Source: Gaiellaceae bacterium (lineage in GTDB: Bacteria; Actinomycetota; Thermoleophilia; Gaiellales; Gaiellaceae). From it: a DNA stretch of 64,000 bases. Below the pieces are notes generated by a model. That model did not search any database. It was given only the letters and a program-made list of their open reading frames with translations, and was not told where the DNA came from. Positions within the stretch are counted from its first letter, which is position 1, and each line of letters begins with the position of its first letter. Position numbers and translations under genes: made by a program. The stretch is from contig JAUJMY010000012.1 of assembly GCA_030446625.1 (NCBI GenBank), positions 27,110 to 91,109 on the forward strand, read 5' to 3'. Below, piece after piece: positions 25,778 through 35,296 of the stretch.

Positions 25778-27174
25778 GCGAGACCGCGACCAACCTCCTC
25801 TACCTGGTGACGATCGTCGCCTTCGTCGTCGCGCTCCGCTTCCTCTCGTCGCCGCGGACCGCGCGCTTGGGAAACGTCGTCGGAGCGGCGGGAATGCTGC
25901 TCGCGATCGCCGTCACGCTCGCGCAGGACCGCGTCGACCATTACGCGCCGATCCTCGTCGCGATGGCCGTGGGAGCCGTGGTCGGAGCCGTGTCAGCGCG
26001 GCTCGTGAAGATGACGGCGATGCCGCAGATGGTCGCGCTGTTCAACGGCGTCGGCGGTGGAGCGGCCGCGTTGATCGCGCTCGCCGAGTTCCACAACCTC
26101 GGGCCCGAGCCGGGGCGGATCGGCGTCGAGGAGACCGTCGCGATCCTCCTCTCCGCGCTGATCGGCTCCGTGTCCTTCGCGGGCAGCCTCGTCGCGTTCG
26201 CGAAGCTGCAGGAGCTGGTCAGCGGGCGCCCCATCCTCTACCGCGGCCAGCAGATCGTGAACGGCCTCCTCCTCGCGGGTGCGGCAGCGCTCGCCCTCGC
26301 GATCGTCGCCGGGCCGCAGGAGGAGTGGCTGCTCACGGGCGTCCTCGTCGCGGCGCTCGCCTTCGGCGTCCTCTTCGTGCTTCCCATCGGCGGCGCGGAC
26401 ATGCCCGTCGTGATCTCGCTCCTGAACGCGTTCACCGGCCTCGCGGCCGCCGCGACCGGGTTCGTCCTGCACAACAACGTCCTGATCGTGAGCGGTGCGC
26501 TCGTGGGCGCGTCCGGCACGCTGCTCACGATGCTGATGGGGCGGGCGATGAACCGCTCGCTGACCAACGTCCTCTTCGGCGCGTTCGGCACCGTCCAGAG
26601 CGGGGCCGGCGCAGCCGCCGCCGCGGCCGCGGGCGACGGCGGCACCGTCCGCTCCGCGAGCGCCGACGACGTGGCGATCATGCTCGCGTACGCGCGGCGG
26701 GTGGTGATCGTCCCCGGCTACGGGCTCGCGGTGGCGCAGGCCCAGCACGACGTGCGCGCGCTCGCCGACCTGCTCGAGGAGCGCGGCGTCGACGTCCGCT
26801 ACGCCATCCATCCGGTTGCGGGACGGATGCCAGGGCACATGAACGTGCTGCTCGCCGAGGCGAACGTGCCGTACCCGCAACTCTACGAGATGGAGCAGAT
26901 CAACCCGGAGTTCCCGCGCACCGACGTCGCGCTCGTCATCGGCGCGAACGACGTCACCAACCCGGCTGCGCGGAACAGCCCCGGGAGCCCGATCTACGGG
27001 ATGCCGATCCTCGACGTCGACCGCGCGGAGAACGTCGTCGTCCTCAAGCGGAGCATGAACCCCGGGTTCGCCGGGATCGACAACGAGCTCTACACGCACT
27101 CGAAGACGACGATGCTCTTCGGCGACGCGAAGGAGTCGCTGATGGCCCTGATCGGCGCGGTCAAGTCCGCTTAA
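25774..27174 (+). CDS. pntB: NAD(P) transhydrogenase subunit beta
   Basis: 466 residues from GTG 25774: about nine membrane helices, then the NADP(H)-binding domain III with VIVPGYGLAVAQAQH, GRMPGHMNVLLAEANV and ANDVTNPAA. With the two alpha genes it makes a complete enzyme that uses the proton gradient to produce NADPH. The TAA stop overlaps the left arm of palindromic element copy B by two bases. Confidence 0.95.
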   Translation: MSETATNLLYLVTIVAFVVALRFLSSPRTARLGNVVGAAGMLLAIAVTLAQDRVDHYAPILVAMAVGAVVGAVSARLVKMTAMPQMVALFNGVGGGAAALIALAEFHNLGPEPGRIGVEETVAILLSALIGSVSFAGSLVAFAKLQELVSGRPILYRGQQIVNGLLLAGAAALALAIVAGPQEEWLLTGVLVAALAFGVLFVLPIGGADMPVVISLLNAFTGLAAAATGFVLHNNVLIVSGALVGASGTLLTMLMGRAMNRSLTNVLFGAFGTVQSGAGAAAAAAAGDGGTVRSASADDVAIMLAYARRVVIVPGYGLAVAQAQHDVRALADLLEERGVDVRYAIHPVAGRMPGHMNVLLAEANVPYPQLYEMEQINPEFPRTDVALVIGANDVTNPAARNSPGSPIYGMPILDVDRAENVVVLKRSMNPGFAGIDNELYTHSKTTMLFGDAKESLMALIGAVKSA

Positions 27175-27337
27175 GAAGCTCTAACGGAATGATGACGCGT
27201 CGACGGCGCGTGATCGCCGAGTGCGAGGCAAGGACGCAGGGAGCGGCAATAGCAGCGCTATTGGCGCGACTGAGGACGCAGCATCGCGCCGGCGAGCGCG
27301 CGACGGCGGCCCGTCCTTCGTTTCGTTAGAGCTTCTT
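27173..27337 (+). repeat. Interrupted palindromic element, copy B (candidate structured RNA)
   Basis: Arms 27173-27192 and 27318-27337 pair over 20 nt with two mismatches, both G-U in plus-strand RNA. Inside are a second helix (TCGCCG 27214-27219 with CGGCGA 27290-27295), the conserved block GCAAGGACGCAGG (within 27223-27243), a 7-bp hairpin CAATAGC-AGC-GCTATTG (27247-27263) and GAGGACGCAGCATCG (27272-27286). The left arm overlaps the pntB stop. The remaining spacer to about 27450 shows nothing recognisable. Confidence 0.7.
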
Positions 27338-27523
27338 GGGCGCGCCTCTCCGGGACGGGCCACGAGTGGCCCACCACCCGCTGCGAGCATATTCGGGAAG
27401 TCCCGACGCGTGGCGAACGAGAGCGTGTCGAGTTCGTGCCACTAGGGTTGAGCGATCAGCGTTCCCTTCCTCAGCGCGCGGCACGTCGAGCAGGCCGTCT
27501 CGCCGGAGCGCGCGGTCGAGGCG

Positions 27524-28399
27524 GTGCGCGAGGCGTTCGTCTCGTATGCGCGCGGCGAGTGGACGATGCCGCCGAAGGTGTACGTCCCGGCGTATCCGGC
27601 GGGAGACTTCCGCGCGATGCCGGCGCTCGGCGCCGGACACGCGCTGCTCAAGTGGGTCACGTCCTTCCCGGGCAACCCCGCGCGCGGCCTCCCGACCGTC
27701 AGCGGGCTCGTGCTGCTCTCGGACGCGTCGAACGGCTCGCTGCGTGCGGTACTCGACGCGGGAGCGGTCACAGCGCTCCGCACGGGGGCGGCGGCGGTCC
27801 TCGCGGCGGAGACGCTCAGGCGCGCCGACGCCGAGACGGCCGCGGTCATCGGCGCAGGCGTGAACGGCCGCGCCGCGGCCAGGACGTTCGCCGCGCTCGG
27901 GCGCAGGCCGCTCGTGTGGGACGTCGACGAGCAGCGGGCGCGCGGCGTCGCCGAAGAGCTGCGTGCCGAAGTCGCGCCCGACCGTGAGACGGCGCTCGCG
28001 GCGGATCTGGTCGTCACCGTCACACCCGGCAGAGAGGTATTGCTCGCCGAGGGGGCGCTGAAGCCGGGGCAGCACGCGAGCCTGATGGGAGCGGACGGGC
28101 CCGGGAAGGCCGAGATCGCCGTCGACGAGCTCGTCCGCGTGCGCGTGTTCTGCGACGACTGGGAGCAGGCGAGCCACAACGGCGACCTCGTGCACGCGGT
28201 CGCGGCCGGTCGGCTCTCGCGCGAGCAGGTGACGGAGCTCGGCGCGGTGCTGGCCGGCGAGGCGGAGGGGCGCACGTCGCCCGACGAGGCCACCGTCTTC
28301 GACTCGACGGGTCTCGCGATCCAGGATCTCGCGATCGCGCTCGCTGCGCTCGAGCGGCTGGACGAGCTAGACGAGCACGTCGCGCGCTTCGACCTTTAG
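27524..28399 (+). CDS. Ornithine cyclodeaminase / mu-crystallin family protein
   Basis: NAD(P)-dependent dehydrogenase or imine reductase family; 291 residues from GTG 27524. Seen: KVYVPAYPAGDFRAMPA, LKWVTSFPGNPARGLPTV, the LRTGAAAVLAAE helix, and the Rossmann loop VIGAGVNGRAA. Family-like sequence (VPFLSARHVEQAVSPERAVEAV) continues upstream in frame to about 27455, where only an ATC precedes it after an in-frame TGA; the true start may be non-standard. Substrate not predictable. Confidence 0.78.
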   Translation: MREAFVSYARGEWTMPPKVYVPAYPAGDFRAMPALGAGHALLKWVTSFPGNPARGLPTVSGLVLLSDASNGSLRAVLDAGAVTALRTGAAAVLAAETLRRADAETAAVIGAGVNGRAAARTFAALGRRPLVWDVDEQRARGVAEELRAEVAPDRETALAADLVVTVTPGREVLLAEGALKPGQHASLMGADGPGKAEIAVDELVRVRVFCDDWEQASHNGDLVHAVAAGRLSREQVTELGAVLAGEAEGRTSPDEATVFDSTGLAIQDLAIALAALERLDELDEHVARFDL

Positions 28400-29506
28400 G
28401 GGTCGCGCCGGGTCGAAGAGCGCGAGCGCCGGCGCCGGACGTCCCAGGATCGCGTCCGCGACGAGCTCGCCGCACGCCAGGCCGAGGACGTTGCCGTGCC
28501 CCGAGTAGCCGTAGGCGACCCAGACGCGCGGATCGCCGTCCAGGCGGCCGGCGATCGGCAAGCCGTCCGGCGTCGACCCCCAGAGGCCCGACCAGCGATG
28601 GGTGACGCGCGGCGCGTAGCCGAGGAGCTCGCGCACCATCGCCTCGATTGCATCCTGGACGGCGCGCGTCGTCCCCTCCTCGGCGGTGTACTCGAGCTCG
28701 ACGCTGACGTCGCGGCGGCCGCCGATCACGAGCCGTAGGTCGTCCGTCTGCTGCCAGTAGTCGTACCCCCGCCGCGCGTAGTGCGGGTACGCGAAGAGCC
28801 GTAGTGGCAGCGGCTCGGTGACGAGGACCTGGCCGCGCGTCGGGCGGACAACCCGTTCGAGCGAGGGCAGCAGCCCGCCGGTGTAGCCGTCGGTCGCGAC
28901 GACGACCTGCTCCGCGTCCAGATCCGCGAGCGAGCCGACGCGCTCGTGCTCGCGGATCTCGACGCCCGCCTCTACGGCGCGCAGCGCGAGTCGTCGCACC
29001 CACCGCGCCGGCTGGAGCGTCCCGTCGCGCGGATGGAAGATGCCCGCCGCGAAGCGCGGAAGCGGCGCATCGCGCCACTCGACGCGGAAGCCGTCGGCGC
29101 GGAGCGCGTCCCGCTCCGCCTCGAGCTCCACCCCCTCGTCCGCGTCGACCGCGAGCTTCAAGCTTCCGCTGCGGCGGAACGCGTCACCCGCGAGCTCCTC
29201 CATCCGGTCGAGCGCGCGCTCCGTCAGCATCCAGAGCGACCGCGCGCGTTCCGCGCCGAGCTGCTCGCGCGCACGGTCGTAGCTCATCGCGCCGCCGCGG
29301 AGCGCGAACCCGCCGTTGCGGCCGCTCGCGCCGCTCGCGACGCGGCGCGCTTCGTACAGGCGAACGCGCAACCCGGCCTCGGCAAGCCTGAGCGCGCATG
29401 CGCACCCCGTGACGCCGCCGCCGACGACGCACGCGTCCGGCTCGGCCTTGAGCGCCACGCGCGGCAGCGGCGGCGCCGGCTCCTCCAGCCAATACGGCTC
29501 GCTCAC
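28367..29506 (-). CDS. FAD-dependent oxidoreductase (gamma-glutamylputrescine oxidase-like DAO)
   Basis: 379 residues: FAD loop CVVGGGVTGCACALRLAEAG near residue 27, GASGRNGGFA (the motif binding the flavin edge), and the C-terminal GYSGHGNVLGLACGELVAD. Resembles PuuB-like and glycine-oxidase-like enzymes acting on amines. It overlaps the cyclodeaminase gene convergently by 33 nt, so each transcript would be antisense to the other's end. Confidence 0.85.
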   Translation of the reverse strand: MSEPYWLEEPAPPLPRVALKAEPDACVVGGGVTGCACALRLAEAGLRVRLYEARRVASGASGRNGGFALRGGAMSYDRAREQLGAERARSLWMLTERALDRMEELAGDAFRRSGSLKLAVDADEGVELEAERDALRADGFRVEWRDAPLPRFAAGIFHPRDGTLQPARWVRRLALRAVEAGVEIREHERVGSLADLDAEQVVVATDGYTGGLLPSLERVVRPTRGQVLVTEPLPLRLFAYPHYARRGYDYWQQTDDLRLVIGGRRDVSVELEYTAEEGTTRAVQDAIEAMVRELLGYAPRVTHRWSGLWGSTPDGLPIAGRLDGDPRVWVAYGYSGHGNVLGLACGELVADAILGRPAPALALFDPARPLKVEARDVLV

Positions 29507-29515
29507 GCGTCGATG

Positions 29516-30496
29516 CTACTGCGCTCGATACACGCCTTCCGCCTCGATCACGAGCCCCGCCAGCTCGAGCTCGGTGAGTGCCGCCGCGAGCGTCGCCGCC
29601 TCCAGCTCCGTCCGGCGCGCGAGCTCGTCCCCGGTCGCGGCCGCTTCGCGGAGCGCGGCGAGGACGGAGGCGGCGTACGGCGTCACCGGAACGTCCGGAC
29701 GCGCGGTCGCTGCGAGCCCGAAGTGCTCGAGCACGTCCGCAGGCGACGTCAGCGGAATCGCGCCCAGGCGCAGCAGCGCGTTGCAGCCGGCCGAGAGGGC
29801 CGACGTGATCTCGCCGGGCACGGCGAAGACGTCTCGCCCTTCCTCCAGCGCGAGGTCGGCGGTGATCAACGCGCCGCTCGCCTCACGCGCCTCGACCACG
29901 ACGACCGCCGCCGCGAGACCCGCGACGATCCGGTTCCGTGCCGGGAATCGCCACGGCGCCGGTTCGACCCCGGGCGCGTACTCGGAGACGATCAGGCCGG
30001 CCTCGGCGATCCGCCGCGCCAATTCCCGGTTCGACGCCGGGTAGTCGCGGTCGATGCCGCACCCGAGTACCGCCACCGTCGTGCCGCCGACGTCGAGCGC
30101 GCCGCGGTGCGCCTCGCCGTCGACGCCACGGGCCAGGCCGCTCACGACGACGAGCCCGGCCTGCGCGAGCTCGCGCGCGCAGACGCGGGCGACGTGCGCG
30201 CCGTACGCCGAGCACGCGCGCGCTCCGACGATCGCGACCGCTGGCGCAGCGAGCGTGCCGGGTTCGCCGGACCCACGGAGGAAGAGCCCGGGCGGCGGGT
30301 CGTGGATGGACCGCAGGAGCGGCGGGAACGCCGCGTCCGAGCGCGGCAGCCACCGCAGCCCGCGCTCCTCGAGGCGCGCCGCGTACGCCCGCTGGTCGAA
30401 GGTGCGCACGAACGCGGCGAAGCGCTGCGTCGGCGGCGCACTGAGCAGATGCGAGCCCGTTTCGGCTGCGAACGCGGCGATCGCGAGCTCGTTCAC
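29516..30496 (-). CDS. dprA: DNA-processing protein DprA
   Basis: 326 residues; loads RecA on incoming single-stranded DNA during natural transformation. Rossmann-like domain with AIVGARACSAYG, VVSGLARGVDGEAHRGAL, TVAVLGCGIDRDYP and ARNRIVAGLAAAVVVVEAREASGALITA. A C-terminal winged-helix-like segment (about residues 270-320) follows. GTG start overlaps the comM stop by 4 nt. Confidence 0.94.
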   Translation of the reverse strand: MNELAIAAFAAETGSHLLSAPPTQRFAAFVRTFDQRAYAARLEERGLRWLPRSDAAFPPLLRSIHDPPPGLFLRGSGEPGTLAAPAVAIVGARACSAYGAHVARVCARELAQAGLVVVSGLARGVDGEAHRGALDVGGTTVAVLGCGIDRDYPASNRELARRIAEAGLIVSEYAPGVEPAPWRFPARNRIVAGLAAAVVVVEAREASGALITADLALEEGRDVFAVPGEITSALSAGCNALLRLGAIPLTSPADVLEHFGLAATARPDVPVTPYAASVLAALREAAATGDELARRTELEAATLAAALTELELAGLVIEAEGVYRAQ

Positions 30497-32007
30497 GGGG
30501 CCCGCAGCTCGCTTGGCGATCGGTACGACAGGGCCTCCGCGACGTGCTCCGGCAACACGCGATCGGCACCCGCCAGAGCCGCAGCCGTCCTCGCAACGCG
30601 TGCGACGCGCGCACGCCCGCGACCGGAGAGCGGCAGCCGCTCCACCGCACGGTCGAGCAGCTCCGACGCCTCCGTCGTGGAGAGCGGCAGCCGCTCCACC
30701 GCACGGTCGAGCAGCTCCGACGCCTCCGTCGTGCGCGCGAGGCTGCCTTCGCGGAGGCGCTCCCGCGCAGCGATCACGCGCTCGCGCACGGCCTCGGAAG
30801 CTTCCGCCGCAGGCGCCGCCAGCTCGTGCGCACGCGCACGCGGCACCGTCACGACGAGGTCGAAGCGGTCGATCAACGCCCGCGACAACTTGTCGCGGAA
30901 GGCCGCGAGCCGCTGCGGCGAGCAGGAGCACTCGGCACCCGCATCGCCACGCCCGCCACAGGGGCACAGGTTCATCGTGCCGACCAGTTGGAATCGCGCG
31001 GGAAAGATCGCGTGGCCGGCCGCGCGGGCAACGCTGATCGCGCCGTCCTCGATCGGCTGGCGGAGCGCCTCGAGGGCGGGCCGCTGGAACTCCGGCAGCT
31101 CGTCGAGCAGGAGCACGCCGCGATGCGCGAGGCTCGCCTCGCCCGGACGCGGGCCGGGGCCACCGCCGACGATCGCCGCCATCGACGCGCTGTGGTGCGG
31201 CGCGCGGAAGGGCGGCGTCGTGACGAGCGGGCAGCGCGCGGACAGGAGCCCCGCGACCGAGTGGATGCGCGTGACCTCGACGATCTCGTCGCGCATCAGC
31301 GGCGGCAGGATCCCGGGCAGACGTCGCGCGAGCATCGTCTTCCCCGTCCCCGGAGGCCCGGCGAGGAGGAGGTTGTGCCCACCCGCGGCCGCGATCTCGA
31401 GCGCGCGCCGGCCCCGTTCCTGACCGCGGACGTCGCTCAGGTCCGGGGCGGCGGCCGGGCGCTCCGGCTCCCGTTCTTCGTGCCGCTCCGGCGCCGCGAT
31501 CTCGCCGCGCAGGTAGGCCACCGCCTCCGCGAGGTGGCGCACCGGCACGGGCACGACACCGGCGAGCTCCACCTCTGCCGCCGACTCGGCAGCGCAGACG
31601 ATCCGGTCGAGCCCGGAGCGGCGCGCGCCCTCGGCGACCGCGAGCGCGCCGCGTACCGGCCGCACCCGCCCGTCGAGCGCGAGCTCGCCGAGCGCCGCGT
31701 GCGCCCGCACCTGATCCGGCGGCACCTGGCGCGACGCGGACAGGATCGCGAGCGCGATCGGGAGGTCGAATCCCGACCCCTCCTTGCGCAGCCCGGCGGG
31801 CGCGAGGTTCACGATGATCCGGCGCTGCGGCCACTCGCACTCCGCGGACTTGATTCCGCTCTTGACCCGCTCCTTCGCCTCCTGGCACGCGCGGTCGGCC
31901 AGTCCGACGATCGCGAACGCGGGCACCTGCCCCTGGAGGTGCGCCTCGACCTCGACGCGGCACGCGTCGAGCCCGACCACAGCATGGGTCACGGCGCGCG
32001 CGAGCAC
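30493..32007 (-). CDS. comM: ComM / YifB family AAA ATPase (Mg-chelatase-like)
   Basis: 504-residue hexameric helicase that extends branch migration of incoming DNA in transformation. N-terminal ChlI domain (VVGLDACRVEVEAHLQG, AIVGLADRACQEAKERV), Walker A LAGPPGTGKTMLA, sensor HHSASMAAIVGGG, and a C-terminal helical domain. In that last domain the 18-residue unit TTEASELLDRAVERLPLS occurs twice in tandem, from a 54-bp exact duplication. GTG start at 32007. Confidence 0.93.
   Translation of the reverse strand: MLARAVTHAVVGLDACRVEVEAHLQGQVPAFAIVGLADRACQEAKERVKSGIKSAECEWPQRRIIVNLAPAGLRKEGSGFDLPIALAILSASRQVPPDQVRAHAALGELALDGRVRPVRGALAVAEGARRSGLDRIVCAAESAAEVELAGVVPVPVRHLAEAVAYLRGEIAAPERHEEREPERPAAAPDLSDVRGQERGRRALEIAAAGGHNLLLAGPPGTGKTMLARRLPGILPPLMRDEIVEVTRIHSVAGLLSARCPLVTTPPFRAPHHSASMAAIVGGGPGPRPGEASLAHRGVLLLDELPEFQRPALEALRQPIEDGAISVARAAGHAIFPARFQLVGTMNLCPCGGRGDAGAECSCSPQRLAAFRDKLSRALIDRFDLVVTVPRARAHELAAPAAEASEAVRERVIAARERLREGSLARTTEASELLDRAVERLPLSTTEASELLDRAVERLPLSGRGRARVARVARTAAALAGADRVLPEHVAEALSYRSPSELRAP
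30626..30733. repeat. Exact in-frame 54-bp tandem duplication inside comM
   Basis: 30626-30679 and 30680-30733 are identical. The repeat adds one helix-length unit of 18 residues to the C-terminal domain of ComM without disturbing the frame. Confidence 0.92.
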
Positions 32008-32078
32008 GCATCCGACGCTACGGGCGGCTCAGTCGCAGACGTGTGACGCGACTGCGCCGGAAGCGTAAGACTACGTCC

Positions 32079-32606
32079 GTGGGCGACTCGTGGCGCAAGC
32101 TTTCGGAGGAGCGGCTCTTCGACGGCGCGCACATCCGGCTCGTAACGAAGACGTTCGAGGTGCCGAACGGGCAAACGCACGACTTCGAGGTGAAGGCGGA
32201 GGGGCAGGTGGCCGCGACGCTCCCGCTGACTCCGGAGCTCGAGGTCGTGCTCGTCCGCGAGTTCCGCGTCGGGACTGAGCAGGTACTTCTCGAGCTTCCA
32301 GGCGGACTCGTCGACGACGGCGAGGATCCCGCGGCGGCGGCCGCGCGTGAGCTACTCGAGGAGACCGGGTTCGTCGGCGACGTCCGGGTCGTGAGCAACG
32401 TGGTCGACTGCGCGTACTCCACCCGCACGAAGCACGCGTGCATCGCGACGGACTGCCGCCGCGTCCGCGATCCGGACCAGACAGCCACAGAGCACGGCGA
32501 CGTCGTGCTTCTCTCCCTGCGGGACTTTCGCGCGCACTTGCGCGGCGGACGCCTCACCGACGTCGAGGTCGGCTACCTCGGCCTCGACACGCTCAACTTG
32601 CTCTAG
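32079..32606 (+). CDS. NUDIX hydrolase, ADP-ribose pyrophosphatase type
   Basis: About 175 residues from GTG 32079; an in-frame start at 32043 would add 12 basic residues. The complete Nudix box GLVDDGEDPAAAAARELLEETGF (given as GLVDDGE, RELLEETGF) lies near residues 78-100. The VREFRVGTEQVLLELPGG lead-in is typical of ADP-ribose or NDP-sugar hydrolases. It lies alone on the plus strand between comM and the DNA methylase gene. Confidence 0.85.
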   Translation: MGDSWRKLSEERLFDGAHIRLVTKTFEVPNGQTHDFEVKAEGQVAATLPLTPELEVVLVREFRVGTEQVLLELPGGLVDDGEDPAAAAARELLEETGFVGDVRVVSNVVDCAYSTRTKHACIATDCRRVRDPDQTATEHGDVVLLSLRDFRAHLRGGRLTDVEVGYLGLDTLNLL

Positions 32607-33705
32607 CGACCAACACGTCCTCGAAGAACTCGCCGGCGCGCCGGCCCGTGCGACGATTGACATGGCGTCGAAGCCGGTGCTCCAAGCGAAGACCAGCCGA
32701 GTCGAGGATGTCCGGGTAGAGGTCGCGGCGGTCGTTGACGACGATCACCACGGGCGCCCCGGGCCGGAGCTGCGCCGCTGCATTCGCGAGCGCCTCCGCG
32801 ATCGCATCGGAGTACGCGGCGAGCGCAGCCTTGCCCGTGCCTCGCCACGCGCTGCCGACCTCCAGCTCCCGCAGCTCGTCGAGGCCGAGCAGCTCGTACG
32901 CGTACCGGTGCTGCTCGTGGTAGTCGATCAGCCCCGGGTACGGCGGTGAGGTGACGATTCCGTCGAAACGCCGGCCGAAGTCGAGCTCGCGCGAGTCGCC
33001 GTGGTGCACATACGCCTCGCGCCCGCGCGCACGGACGCGCTGGAACTCCTTGATCCGCGCGAGCGTGTCGAGCGCGTAGCGGCGCAGGAAGTGCTCCGCG
33101 CGCTCGACCGGACGGCACTCGCGCCGGTGCTTGTGGCACCAGTACGGCTCGAGCTGCGGCGCGCGCGGGAAGTCGAGGTCGAAGTGGGTCGTCAGGCGCG
33201 CCGAGCGCGCGGCACGCGCGAGCACGACGCGTAGCACGTCGGCGGACCCGTAGTCGTGGATCAGCGCGCGGAAGCCGAGGAGCTCGCGAGCAGCGCGCGG
33301 CGCGACCCACCGACGGGCGTAGTCGGGGACGGCGCCGGCGTAGCCGTCGTCGATGCGAGCACACGCGTCGCGCAGCTCGCGCTCGAGGACGAAGAGGTTG
33401 TGGCGCTGCGTCTTCACGCGCATCAGCAGGCAGTTGAAGGCCGCGACGTCCGCTCCCGTCGCGTCCAGGCCGCTCTCGAGCGCCTGGACGAGCGTCGTGC
33501 CCGAGCCCGCGAACGGGTCGAGCACGTGCTGCCCGGCGCGGAGGTAGCGGCGCACGAGTGTCTCGACGAGCTGCGGAATGAACTTCCCGAGGTATGGGTG
33601 GAGGCCGTGCACGTGCTTCGTGCGCTCGCGCTGCGGGAGCGCGCGCTCGGACCAGGAGAGCTCGAGGTCGAGGCGTGCGTAGAGCGCGTCCTGCGTCGGA
33701 GCCAC
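32593..33705 (-). CDS. DNA methylase (N-4/N-6 type), possible orphan
   Basis: 370 residues from GTG 33705. SAM motif VLDPFAGSGTTLVQALESG near residue 50 and catalytic TSPPY near residue 250 in permuted beta-class order. The early HPYLGKFIPQLVE region is typical of genes annotated as DNA methylase N-4/N-6. No restriction endonuclease adjoins it, so it may be an orphan methylase or act on RNA instead. It overlaps the convergent Nudix gene by 14 nt. Confidence 0.72.
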   Translation of the reverse strand: MAPTQDALYARLDLELSWSERALPQRERTKHVHGLHPYLGKFIPQLVETLVRRYLRAGQHVLDPFAGSGTTLVQALESGLDATGADVAAFNCLLMRVKTQRHNLFVLERELRDACARIDDGYAGAVPDYARRWVAPRAARELLGFRALIHDYGSADVLRVVLARAARSARLTTHFDLDFPRAPQLEPYWCHKHRRECRPVERAEHFLRRYALDTLARIKEFQRVRARGREAYVHHGDSRELDFGRRFDGIVTSPPYPGLIDYHEQHRYAYELLGLDELRELEVGSAWRGTGKAALAAYSDAIAEALANAAAQLRPGAPVVIVVNDRRDLYPDILDSAGLRLEHRLRRHVNRRTGRRAGEFFEDVLVARAS

Positions 33706-33761
33706 GGACCGAGCGACTTCTACGGCGGCATCGCGTCTCCTCGCCGCGCGCGCCCGCGCCG

Positions 33762-34085
33762 CTAGAAAGCAGTGCGCAGCCGCTCGAGCCGGCTGCCGCG
33801 AGCAGCGACGACCTCGAAGCTGACCTCGAGGTCGCCGAGCTCCGGATGCCGCGCGAGCCAAGCCTCCGCCGCACGGCGGACACGCCGCTGCTTCTCCGGC
33901 GTCACCATCTCGAGCGGGTCGCCGAACCCGTCTCCGCTCTTGCTCTTGACCTCGCAGAAGACGAGCCGGCAGCCGCGGCGCGCGACGACGTCGAGCTCGT
34001 TCCCGGCCACCCACTCGTTCGTGGCCAGGATCCGATAGCCGCGCAGGCGGTAGTGGAGCACCGCCCGCCGCTCCGCCGCGTTCAC
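33762..34085 (-). CDS. YraN family (UPF0102) nuclease-like protein
   Basis: 107 residues from GTG 34085, overlapping the rnhB stop by 4 nt. A PD-(D/E)XK-fold core is visible: HYRLRGYRILATNEWVAGNELDVVARRG then LVFCEVKSKSGDGFGDPLE (E and D..E-V-K). Widely linked to rnhB; the role is undefined, probably in DNA or RNA metabolism. Confidence 0.9.
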   Translation of the reverse strand: MNAAERRAVLHYRLRGYRILATNEWVAGNELDVVARRGCRLVFCEVKSKSGDGFGDPLEMVTPEKQRRVRRAAEAWLARHPELGDLEVSFEVVAARGSRLERLRTAF

Positions 34086-34708
34086 TGGTAACAAAGAGCC
34101 TGGAACGAGCGGCGGTGGATCTCGCTCGGGCCTCGCTCGCGCACGGCGGCCGAGTGCCGCGGGGTGATGTAGCCGACGTGCGACGAGAAGCCGAACGCCG
34201 GATAGAGGGCGTCGGCACGACGCATGTAGCGGTCGCGCGTCACCTTCGCGACGATCGACGCGGCGGCGATCGCGGCGCTCTTCTCGTCGCCGTCGACGAC
34301 GGCCTGGTGCTCCGGCGCGCTCGGCCCGAGCCGGAACCCGTCGACGAGGCACGCCTCCGCAGGCGGTGCGAGTTCGTGGAGCGCCGCGCGCAGCGCGGCG
34401 AGGTTCGAGCGGTGCAGGCCGTTCCGGTCGATCTCCGTCGGCGGGATCACGCGGACGATGACGCAGTCGGCGCAGCCGAGGACGGCGCGGAAGAGCTCCT
34501 CGCGTCGGTCCTCCGAGCACTGCTTCGAGTCGTTCAGGTACGCGAGCGGTCGGACGCGGTGGTCGCGCAGGCACGCGTAGTCGAGCAGCACGCCCGCGAC
34601 GACGAGCGGCCCGGCGAGCGAGCCACGCCCCGCTTCGTCGGCTCCCGCGACGAACCGCGCGCCGAGGCGGCGGTCGAACTCGAGGAGCTTGCGGCCCGTG
34701 CGGCGCAC
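34082..34708 (-). CDS. rnhB: Ribonuclease HII
   Basis: 208 residues; cleaves RNA in RNA-DNA hybrids and single ribonucleotides in DNA. Catalytic D-E in GADEAGRGSLAGPLV, aspartate in CLVDGFRLG, and the KVTRDRYM and RHSAAVRERGPSEIHRRSF signatures. Sits in the conserved rplS-rnhB-yraN order. Confidence 0.95.
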   Translation of the reverse strand: MRRTGRKLLEFDRRLGARFVAGADEAGRGSLAGPLVVAGVLLDYACLRDHRVRPLAYLNDSKQCSEDRREELFRAVLGCADCVIVRVIPPTEIDRNGLHRSNLAALRAALHELAPPAEACLVDGFRLGPSAPEHQAVVDGDEKSAAIAAASIVAKVTRDRYMRRADALYPAFGFSSHVGYITPRHSAAVRERGPSEIHRRSFQALCYQ

Positions 34709-34785
34709 CCGCGCGAGAATAGCGCCGGCGGCGGCGACGAGCGTGACGCGGAGGTGTCGGGGTCGCGCCGTCTCGCGCGCGGGCG

Positions 34786-35238
34786 TTACGCGCCCTGCTG
34801 CTGCTCGACGTCGGCCGGCTCGGTCGCGGCGGGCGCGTCCTCCGTCGCCGGAACCGTCTTCGCGGAGACGACGGCGGCCGCCGCGCCCGGCCGCTGCTGC
34901 TTCTCGCGCACGCGGGCCTTCTTGCCCACCTTCTCGCGCAGGTAGTACAGCTTCGCGCGGTTGACGTCGCCGATCGCGGCGACGTCGATCTTCTCGATCT
35001 TCGGCGAGTGCAGCGGGAACGTCCGCTCGACGCCGACGCCGAAGGAGTGCTTGCGCACGGTGAACGTCTCCCGCGCGCCCGCGCCCTGCCGCTTGATGAC
35101 GATGCCCTCGAACACCTGCACGCGGCGGCGCTGGCCCTCGATCACCTGGAAGTGGACGCGCACGGTGTCACCGGCCTTGAACTTCGGCACGTCCGCGCGC
35201 AGTTGGCGCCGCTCGAGGGTTTCGATCACGTTGCTCAT
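34786..35238 (-). CDS. rplS: 50S ribosomal protein L19
   Basis: 150 residues: the L19 core ([52 protein letters not shown]) plus a C-terminal extension of about 35 residues rich in Ala, Glu and Gln that core L19 lacks. ATG 35238. It follows lepB in the trmD operon. Confidence 0.97.
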   Translation of the reverse strand: MSNVIETLERRQLRADVPKFKAGDTVRVHFQVIEGQRRRVQVFEGIVIKRQGAGARETFTVRKHSFGVGVERTFPLHSPKIEKIDVAAIGDVNRAKLYYLREKVGKKARVREKQQRPGAAAAVVSAKTVPATEDAPAATEPADVEQQQGA

Positions 35239-35296
35239 AGCGAGGAGCCCGCGCGGGGCAGGGCGAGCGGCATCGTAGCAGCGAGCACCGCGACGG

